Part shown: positions 1 to 5,801 of the stretch, piece after piece | Layout of the letters: the number at the start of each line of letters is the position of its first letter | Numbering within the stretch: position 1 is the stretch's first letter | NCBI GenBank assembly: GCA_030618975.1 | Contig: JAUXCH010000355.1 | Location: forward strand, 1 to 5,801 | DNA length: 5,801 nt | Source of the DNA: Planctomycetia bacterium | GTDB taxonomy: Bacteria; Planctomycetota; PLA2; JAEUHO01 | Direction of reading: 5' to 3' | The notes under the pieces: generated by a model | What the model saw: the letters and a program-made list of their open reading frames with translations, nothing else | Databases searched by the model: none | Told to the model about the DNA's origin: nothing | Program-made: the position numbers and the translations under genes

Positions 1-87
1 CCCCCCACTCGAAGAGGTGGCTGGGTCTCCCGCCGCCCCGGGCTCCACGGAGCCCGTGGCGTGAGAAGTGGTGCTTCGAGGGGGGGG
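1..87. repeat. Nested inverted repeats / long imperfect hairpin at left edge
   Basis: Bases 1-14 (CCCCCCACTCGAAG) are complementary to 74-87 (CTTCGAGGGGGGGG) at 13 of 14 positions. Nested inside, bases 34-46 pair with 49-61 around a CGGGCTCC/GGAGCCCG core with one mismatch, and TCTC at 26-29 can pair with GAGA at 63-66. The DNA could fold as one long imperfect stem. The inner 34-61 stem could be a terminator for a gene left of the window, but no T tract follows it on either side. It could also be part of a structured RNA I do not recognise. The left arm starts at base 1, so it may extend beyond the window. The pairing is seen directly; any function is open. Confidence 0.45.
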
Positions 88-215
88 GCGCAGCGGCTGC
101 GGTCCACCCGCGTCCAAGCGGGCCCCGGCCCTGGAAGAAGACCTCCGTCGCGCACCATGGTACGCCCCGGAGGGGCTGGCGCAACAAAGTCCCCCCCCTC
201 CGTCCTCCGCAACGA

Positions 216-234
216 GCCGGAACCGGGTTCCGGC
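216..234. repeat. Perfect 9-bp inverted repeat with a single central base
   Basis: GCCGGAACC (216-224) is followed by one G and then GGTTCCGGC (226-234), giving perfect dyad symmetry over 19 bases. As RNA it would fold with a slightly larger loop; as DNA it has the shape of a dimeric-regulator operator. It lies about 100 nt before the tig start, a plausible place for an operator or leader hairpin. I do not recognise it as the site of a known regulator. In sequence this GC-rich, shorter repeats arise by chance, but a nine-pair perfect arm that includes A/T pairs is less trivial. Confidence 0.4.
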
Positions 235-294
235 CCCCACGCCCACGTCGAACGTTCCACGCCGGCTCGCGCGGCGGTAGGGTTGTCGGACTTG

Positions 295-317
295 GCGCCG
301 CCCCCACTTCGCGGCGC
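295..317 (+). promoter_or_regulatory. Leader hairpin next to the tig ribosome binding site
   Basis: GCGCCGC (295-301) pairs perfectly with GCGGCGC (311-317) across a nine-base loop. The stem ends three bases before the tig Shine-Dalgarno GGGAG (321-325), which itself sits six bases before ATG 332. A stem here could modulate ribosome access to tig. It does not cover the Shine-Dalgarno sequence, so a strong effect cannot be claimed. Function is inferred from position only. Confidence 0.3.
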
Positions 318-331
318 ATAGGGAGCAGCCC

Positions 332-1636
332 ATGGATTTCGCCGTCGACGCCCTCGGTCCCTGCCGCAAGCGGGTCAAGGTGACCGTTCCTCCGGACCGT
401 GTCCAGGAGGAGTACGACCGCCAGTACGACGAGATCAACGACACCGTGGCCCTGCCCGGCTTCCGCAAGGGCCGCGCGCCTCGCAAGATCCTCGAGAAGC
501 GATTCGGGACGACGCTCTCCGGCGAGGTGAAGGAGAAACTCGTCAAGACAGCGCACGAGAAGCTCATCGACGACAAGCAGATCGAGCCCCTCCGTCCGCC
601 GGAGATCGACTTCGAGGCGCTCGAGGTCGAACCCGAGAAGGTCTTCGAGTTCGAGTTCGAGGTCGTCACCAAGCCCGAGTTCGAGACGCCCGCCTACAAG
701 GAACTCGAAGTCGAGATTCCCGCAGTCCACGTGAGCGACGAACAGATCGACGGTGCCGTCGACCATCTCCGCCGAAGCGAGGCCGCCCTCGAGACGGTCG
801 AGGACGCGGAGGTCACCGACGAGGACGTGCTCGTGGTGGACTGGAAGGCCCTCGACGGTGACAGCGTCGAGGCGCACGACGACAATGCGTACTACCTGTT
901 CGGTCGCGGCGTCCTTGCGAACTTCGTCGCGAAGGGACTCGACGACGCGCTCCGGGGCGCGAAGGCCGGCGCCGATGCCTCCGTGAAGGTCCGGGTCGGC
1001 CCCGACGACCCGCGCGAGGAGCTCAGGGACCGCGAGCTCGACCTGCGGGTCGACCTGAAGGAGATCAAGCGCTACCTCCTCCCCGAGGTGGACGAGGCGT
1101 TTCTGAAGCGCCACGACTACGACGACGTCGAGGAGATGCGCGCGGACATCGCGAAGAAGCTGGGGCGCCTGGCCGGCCGCGAGCGCGACCGCCTCGCCGA
1201 GGAGAAGCTCGTCGACAGCCTGCTCGCGGGCGTCGAGATGTCCCTCCCCGAGGAGTTCGTGGAGAAGGAGCTCGAGAACTGGGCCCGCCAGAAGCGGACG
1301 GGCCTCGAGATCGAGCAGGTCCCCGCCGAGGAGATCGAGAAGAAGATCGACGAGGAGCGCGCGGACGCGAAGACGCACGTCGAGAAGGACTTGCGCCGGT
1401 TCTTCCTCCTCGACCGCATCGCGGATGCGGAGGAGGTGAAGGTGTCGGAGGCCGACCTCCTGCAGGCGATCCAGGCCATCGCCCACGCCTACGGACGGCC
1501 CGAGGAGGAGGTGCTCGCCTCCTTCCGCGACGGCGACCGCATCACGGAGCTGGCCTCCCAGATCCGCCATCGCAAGACCAGCGATCTGATCCGCCGCCAG
1601 GCGAAGCTCGTCGAGGCGCAGGACGCAGAGAAATAG
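332..1636 (+). CDS. tig: Trigger factor, ribosome-associated chaperone
   Basis: The 434-residue product matches trigger factor in length (E. coli 432) and layout. Trigger factor is a cytosolic chaperone that docks at the ribosomal exit tunnel and shields nascent chains. The N-terminal ribosome-binding domain (about 1-115) has the GFRK signature at residues 43-46 within GFRKGRAPR, and ends with the typical FEFEFEV strand (106-111). A divergent FKBP-like segment spans about 150-245. The helical C-terminal arms (about 250-425) are rich in Glu, Lys and Arg. ATG 332 is supported by GGGAG at 321-325 with six-base spacing. The PPIase part is weakly conserved: at the place of the E. coli MIPGFEDG motif it reads VAKGLDDA, so Leu203 replaces the aromatic. 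Prolyl isomerase activity is therefore doubtful, while the chaperone role is not. It is the first gene of a likely tig-clpP-clpX-rlmN operon. Confidence 0.97.
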   Translation: MDFAVDALGPCRKRVKVTVPPDRVQEEYDRQYDEINDTVALPGFRKGRAPRKILEKRFGTTLSGEVKEKLVKTAHEKLIDDKQIEPLRPPEIDFEALEVEPEKVFEFEFEVVTKPEFETPAYKELEVEIPAVHVSDEQIDGAVDHLRRSEAALETVEDAEVTDEDVLVVDWKALDGDSVEAHDDNAYYLFGRGVLANFVAKGLDDALRGAKAGADASVKVRVGPDDPREELRDRELDLRVDLKEIKRYLLPEVDEAFLKRHDYDDVEEMRADIAKKLGRLAGRERDRLAEEKLVDSLLAGVEMSLPEEFVEKELENWARQKRTGLEIEQVPAEEIEKKIDEERADAKTHVEKDLRRFFLLDRIADAEEVKVSEADLLQAIQAIAHAYGRPEEEVLASFRDGDRITELASQIRHRKTSDLIRRQAKLVEAQDAEK

Positions 1637-1652
1637 AAGGCGCAGAACACAG

Positions 1653-1679
1653 GATCGCCCATCCGCTGCGATCGAGGAG
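1653..1679 (+). promoter_or_regulatory. clpP ribosome binding site with adjacent stem
   Basis: GAGGAG at 1674-1679 is a strong Shine-Dalgarno sequence seven bases before ATG 1687 of clpP. Directly upstream, GATCGC (1653-1658) pairs with GCGATC (1668-1673) over a nine-base loop, ending at the base before the Shine-Dalgarno. The 50-nt tig-clpP spacer holds no T tract, so it looks like an intra-operon junction rather than a terminator. The ribosome binding site is clear; any regulatory role of the stem is speculative. Confidence 0.5.
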
Positions 1680-1686
1680 CCGGACG

Positions 1687-2340
1687 ATGCCGAAGAGTGA
1701 GACGAGCGGGCACGAGGGACCTTGGGGCTACATTCCCAATCCCCTCATCATCGAGCGCACGGGGCGGGGGGAGCGCCAGTACGACATCTGGAGCCGGCTG
1801 ATCGAGGACCGGATCATCTTCCTCGGCACGCCGATCAACGACACGGTGGCGAACTTCCTCGTCGGGCAGATGCTCTACCTGATGAAGTCCGACCGCAACC
1901 GGGACGTGCACCTCTACATCAACAGCCCCGGCGGGAGCATCAGCGCGGGTCTCGCCATCTACGACACGATGCAGTACGTGTCCTGCCCCATCGAGACCGT
2001 CTGCATCGGCTCCGCCGCGAGCATGGCCGCGATCCTGCTGGCCGCCGGCAGCCCGGGCAAGCGCTTCGCGCTGCCCAACGCGCGCATCATGATCCACCAG
2101 CCCTGGGGCGGCGTGGAAGGTACCGCGGCGGACATCGAGATCCAGGCGGAGGAGATCCTCGAGAACCGAGAGATCCTCAACGGCATCCTCGCTCGCCACA
2201 CCGGCCGCACCGTCGACCAGATCCAGGTCGACACCGACCGCGACAAGTACCTCTCCGCCACGGAGGCGCGCGAGTACGGGCTCCTCGACGAGGTCATGCA
2301 GCCCCTCGAGAAGCCCGTCAAGGCCGACCAAGCCCGGTAG
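1687..2340 (+). CDS. clpP: ATP-dependent Clp protease proteolytic subunit
   Basis: This is the serine peptidase that forms the two-ring 14-mer chamber of Clp proteases and degrades polypeptides threaded in by ClpX or a similar AAA+ unfoldase in the cytosol. The 217-residue product aligns with E. coli ClpP (207) without internal gaps that I can see. The catalytic triad is Ser112 (GSAASMAA), His137 (MIHQP) and Asp186 (in DTDRDKYLS). The oxyanion/glycine-rich strand is NSPGG (79-83). The first 15 or so residues correspond to the E. coli propeptide, so self-processing near Tyr15/Ile16 is likely but inferred. About nine extra residues extend the C-terminus (EKPVKADQAR). ATG 1687 is preceded by GAGGAG at ideal spacing. 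The gene sits between tig and its partner clpX, the classical order. It is an apparently intact, active peptidase. Confidence 0.98.
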   Translation: MPKSETSGHEGPWGYIPNPLIIERTGRGERQYDIWSRLIEDRIIFLGTPINDTVANFLVGQMLYLMKSDRNRDVHLYINSPGGSISAGLAIYDTMQYVSCPIETVCIGSAASMAAILLAAGSPGKRFALPNARIMIHQPWGGVEGTAADIEIQAEEILENREILNGILARHTGRTVDQIQVDTDRDKYLSATEAREYGLLDEVMQPLEKPVKADQAR

Positions 2341-2463
2341 CTCGTCACCTTCCGGTCACCGTGCGAGCAGTGTCCTGAGCCCGGAGGCCCCACGGGCCGA
2401 TACACTTGATGTGGGCCGGATCCCGCCGGGCTTCGCGCCCCGAACCCGTTGGAGAAAATGCGG
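2341..2463 (+). other. clpP-clpX intergenic spacer
   Basis: This 123-nt gap is the largest inside the tig-rlmN cluster. GGCCCCAC (2386-2393) can pair with GTGGGCC (2411-2417) with one bulged C over a 17-base loop, and CGGG (2427-2430) can pair with CCCG (2439-2442). Neither is followed by a T tract, so neither is a convincing terminator. TACACT at 2401-2406 resembles a -10 hexamer but has no matching -35 box upstream. A separate weak clpX promoter is possible but not shown. Confidence 0.35.
2451..2455 (+). promoter_or_regulatory. Shine-Dalgarno that decides the clpX start
   Basis: GGAGA is the only good ribosome binding site near the clpX start. It is eight bases before ATG 2464, which is ideal, but only two bases before ATG 2458. 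It also overlaps the in-frame TTG at 2449, so it cannot serve that start. This favours ATG 2464, with 2458 as second choice. Confidence 0.6.
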
Positions 2464-3764
<1,301 letters not shown>

Positions 3765-3768
<4 letters not shown>

Positions 3769-4832
3769 GCGAGCGGGGCCTGCGAGAGCCGGCGCTCGCC
3801 GCCCTCTCCCTGCAGGATCTCGACGCCCTCGTAGCACGCTGGGGCGAGCCGCGCTACCGGGCCAGGCAGGTCTTCGAGGCCGTGCAGCGCCGGGGCGTCC
3901 TCGACCCGGAGGACATGACGACGCTGCCCCTCGGCCTCCGCGCCCGCCTCGCCGACGAGGTCGGGAAGCCGGCCACCACCCTGCAGGAGACGCGGCAGAG
4001 CACCGACGGGACGGCCAAGCTGCTCCTGTCCTTGAGCGACGGCCAGCGGGTGGAAACGGTGATCATCCCCGGAAGCGAGCGTCGGACGGTCTGCGTGTCC
4101 ACGCAGGTCGGCTGCCCGATCGGCTGCATCTTCTGCGCCTCGGGCGTGCCCGGTCTCGTGCGGAACCTCACGACGGCCGAGATCGTCGAGCAGGTCCTCC
4201 AGGCGGCGCGCCACCTCGGAGGCGGTCGGCCCAGCCACATCGTCGTCATGGGCATGGGCGAGCCGCTCCTCAATCTCGGGCAGCTCGAACCCGCCATCCG
4301 GCTCTGGGTCGCGAAGGAAGGGCTCGGCTTCTCGCCGCGCCGCATCACGGTCTCCACCGCGTCGACGTCCGCGCTGGTGGACAAGCTCATCGCGACCGGG
4401 CTCCGGGTGAACCTCGCCGTGTCGCTCCACGGCCCCGACGACGCGACGCGCTCCCGCCTCGTGCCGACGAACCGCCCGGGCCAGGTGGAGACCCTGGTCG
4501 AGGCCGCGATCCGGTACGCTCGCCGGACCGGCCGCGACGCCACGGTCGAGTACGTGCTGATCGCAGGCGAGAACGACCGGCCCGAGCACGCCGACGCCCT
4601 CGCCCGTCTCCTGGCAGGACGGCACGTCCACGTCAACCTGATCCCCTTGAACCCCGTCGACCACCGCCCGGACCTCGACGCCCCCTCCGGCCTCGCGGCG
4701 AAGGCCTTCGCCCGCCGCATCGCGGAGGCGGGGGCCTCGGTGACGCTCCGCGCCCGGCGGGGCGACGACATCGAGGCTGCGTGCGGGCAGCTGGCGCTCA
4801 AGCGCGCCCCGGGGACCGGCGAGGGGGCCTGA
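3765..4832 (+). CDS. rlmN: Dual-specificity 23S rRNA/tRNA adenine-C2 methyltransferase (radical SAM)
   Basis: RlmN is a radical SAM enzyme that methylates C2 of A2503 in 23S rRNA, and of A37 in some tRNAs in E. coli. The 355-residue product has the CX3CX2C iron-sulfur cluster motif at Cys117, Cys121 and Cys124, and the SAM-binding GMGEP at 163-167. It also has both mechanistic cysteines by alignment: Cys110 (CVSTQVGC) and the methyl-carrying Cys340 in RGDDIEAACGQL. IPLNP (293-297) is another family hallmark. An N-terminal helical domain (about 1-95) precedes the barrel. The start is GTG 3765, inside the clpX stop (GTGA). No strong Shine-Dalgarno precedes it, so reinitiation after clpX is likely. 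Where E. coli has STSG, this protein has STAS (197-200), a small deviation. Cfr, the A2503 C8 methylase, is the alternative, but the chromosomal housekeeping context and C-terminal motif favour RlmN. Confidence 0.96.
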
Positions 4833-4852
4833 CCGCCCCCCCGAATCCACGC

Positions 4853-4866
4853 GAGGGGAACCCCTC
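4853..4866. repeat. Short GC inverted repeat after rlmN
   Basis: GAGGGG (4853-4858) and CCCCTC (4861-4866) are perfectly complementary around AA, which allows a five-pair stem with a four-base loop. It lies 20 nt after the rlmN stop. It could be a weak terminator without a T tract, or chance in this GC-rich spacer. Confidence 0.25.
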
Positions 4867-4872
4867 CCGGTA

Positions 4873-4913
4873 CCCTGGCGTCCAATCGGCGGTGCGCTTG
4901 GCGCGCCAGGGGG
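4873..4913 (+). promoter_or_regulatory. Hairpin overlapping the ribosome binding site of the last gene
   Basis: CCCTGGCG (4873-4880) pairs perfectly with CGCCAGGG (4904-4911). Inside it, CCAA (4882-4885) pairs with TTGG (4898-4901) around a 12-base loop, giving 12 pairs with a small internal loop. The 3' arm includes the start of the Shine-Dalgarno AGGGGG (4908-4913), which is six bases before ATG 4920, so folding would partly mask translation initiation. It might instead act as a terminator of the upstream operon, but no T tract follows. The pairing is seen in the sequence; the function is inferred. Confidence 0.4.
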
Positions 4914-4919
4914 TCCCTC

Positions 4920-5801
4920 ATGCGTCTCGCTCCTCGCCCGCTCGGTCTCCTGACGGCCGCGGTTCTCCTCCTGCTCTCGCTCTTGGCGGCGCCCCGACCC
5001 GCGGACGCCGCCGACCCCCCCCCCGGCGTGGCGTGGGCTAGCAGCCTGCCCAAGGCCTTCGAGTTGGCCGCGGCAGAGGGCAAGCCCGTCATGATCTGCA
5101 TCAACGCGACGCGGGTCGCGGGCCGCCGCTGGCGCCCCGAGCCGGCCGCCAAGGAGTTGAGGGAGAAGACGTACCGCCACGCCGACGTGGTCGAGCTGTC
5201 GAAGCAGTTCGTCTGCGCCTTTCTCACCGCGGACGGCACGGCCGACGACTTCGGCGAGCTCCGTGCGCGCTTCGCGATCGACGGCGACATCGTCTCCCCC
5301 CAGCACATCTTCGCGTACCCCGACGGGAAACTGCTCTACCGCAAGGAGTACTGGCCCTACGGCACCGGGCAGCAGGCCGTCGACGCGCTCCTGAAGATGA
5401 TGAACGACGCACTCGCCAAGCACCACGCGCGCGCCCAGAAGCCGCCCGCGTCGGGGGGGGACGACGCCGAGAAGGGCGCGGACGCGCCCGAGGGCGAGGA
5501 CGACGCGCCGAGCGTCCCGCCCGCTGACTCCGAGGGCCGCGCGCACTGGATCGAAGCGCAGATCCGCCTCGTGGACAGCACCGACGAGATCGTCCGCCGC
5601 GAAGCACTGCGTGCCCTGGTCGACGCCGACCAGGACGGCGACATCGTCGCGCAAGTCCTCGCGCTGCTCGACAAGTACGAGAAACAGGAACTCGTGCTCG
5701 CCGACATCGCGCGCGAGCTCGGACGCCCCGGGATCGAGGCGGCGGTGGATCCGCTGTGCGATCTGCTCTCGCACAAGAAGGAGACGGTGCGGGGCAAGTC
5801 G
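4920..5801 (+). CDS. Secreted thioredoxin-fold and HEAT-like repeat protein, 3' end outside window
   Basis: The frame is open for 294 codons from ATG 4920 to the window edge, so the C-terminus is missing. A Sec-type signal peptide is clear: basic start, hydrophobic core (about 8-24) and a cleavage site after ADA (28-30). Residues about 38-165 look like a thioredoxin fold: the KAFELAAAEGKPVMICINA entry (45-63), a second strand FVCAFLTAD (97-105), and a probable cis-proline at Pro127 in SPQHIFAYPDGK. No CxxC is present where the redox site should be, so reductase activity is unlikely. An acidic, low-complexity linker (about 173-207) leads to helices from about 208 onward with HEAT-like spacing (VRREALRALVD; IEAAVDPLCDLL). 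AGGGGG at 4908-4913 supports the start. Ten C at 5015-5024 and eight G at 5453-5460 lie in frame. A role in extracytoplasmic protein binding is a guess; substrate and partner are unknown. I recognise the domain types, not a named gene. Confidence 0.85.
   Translation, partial: MRLAPRPLGLLTAAVLLLLSLLAAPRPADAADPPPGVAWASSLPKAFELAAAEGKPVMICINATRVAGRRWRPEPAAKELREKTYRHADVVELSKQFVCAFLTADGTADDFGELRARFAIDGDIVSPQHIFAYPDGKLLYRKEYWPYGTGQQAVDALLKMMNDALAKHHARAQKPPASGGDDAEKGADAPEGEDDAPSVPPADSEGRAHWIEAQIRLVDSTDEIVRREALRALVDADQDGDIVAQVLALLDKYEKQELVLADIARELGRPGIEAAVDPLCDLLSHKKETVRGKS

Larger units (their letters stand above)
88..331 (+). other. Non-coding leader region upstream of tig
   Basis: No credible gene is present here. 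The open frames across it read as arginine- and proline-rich low-complexity protein without domain features. It contains small GC stems (CCCGC 107-111 with GCGGG 118-122; GCCCC 164-168 with GGGGC 172-176), a run of eight C at 191-198, a palindrome GAACGTTC at 250-257, the 216-234 dyad and the 295-317 hairpin. I could not identify a convincing -35/-10 pair. The promoter of the tig operon is expected in this stretch by position only. Confidence 0.5.

Noticed and set aside
1..90. Possible tRNA or tmRNA end on either strand (TTCGA-like bases and CTCCAC)
   Set aside because: No consistent T-arm, anticodon arm and acceptor pairing could be built. The TTCGA bases belong to the outer inverted repeat.
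61..321. Possible small plus-strand gene upstream of tig (86 codons)
   Set aside because: It starts with GTG, is Pro/Arg/Gly-rich, runs through inverted repeats and homopolymer tracts, and has no Shine-Dalgarno or domain.
283..322. Sigma-70 promoter using TTGTCG and CATAGG just before tig
   Set aside because: The spacing is too long and the -10-like bases overlap the ribosome binding site, so no working promoter can be supported.
1489..2331. Minus-strand open frame of 280 codons opposite the tig end and clpP
   Set aside because: It is a composition shadow of the GC-rich sense genes, and its sequence resembles no protein family.
2386..2417. Rho-independent terminator between clpP and clpX
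   Set aside because: The stem has a bulge and a 17-base loop, and no T tract follows. The genes look co-transcribed.
4781..5041. Plus-strand open frame across the rlmN end and the start of the last gene
   Set aside because: It is out of frame with both flanking genes, which have strong motifs or a signal peptide, and its product has no recognisable feature.

Overview
The window is very GC-rich chromosomal DNA carrying five co-directional plus-strand genes. Four are confidently recognised: tig (trigger factor), clpP, clpX and rlmN. The fifth is a secreted thioredoxin-fold plus HEAT-like protein that runs off the right edge. The organism is a bacterium. The RlmN signature (a CPIGCIFCASG-type cluster), the secreted thioredoxin/HEAT protein and the high GC content suggest Planctomycetota or a similar high-GC lineage. 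This is an inference from motif feel, not a database result.

Layout: positions 1-331 hold no credible gene. They contain several GC-rich inverted repeats, a run of nine G and a run of eight C, and end in a good Shine-Dalgarno sequence for tig. tig (332-1636) is followed after 50 nt by clpP (1687-2340). After another 123 nt comes clpX (start most likely ATG 2464, end 3768). clpX overlaps rlmN (3765-4832) by four bases in a GTGA arrangement. An 87-nt spacer with a strong hairpin leads to the secreted protein gene (4920 to beyond 5801).

How the genes work together: trigger factor meets nascent chains at the ribosome exit tunnel. ClpX unfolds substrates and feeds them to the ClpP peptidase. RlmN methylates A2503 of 23S rRNA (and A37 of some tRNAs in E. 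coli), which tunes the same ribosome. The first four genes therefore form a synthesis/quality-control cluster. tig-clpP-clpX is a classical gene order (E. coli continues with lon); the tight coupling to rlmN is the less familiar part. The last gene has its own spacer and may be a separate unit.

I see no mobile element, CRISPR array, tRNA or rRNA, and no evidence for a new defence or biosynthetic system. The observations most worth a second look are the last gene (a redox-motif-less thioredoxin fold fused to HEAT-like helices, with long C and G runs in its reading frame), the hairpin covering its ribosome binding site, and the structured leader before tig.
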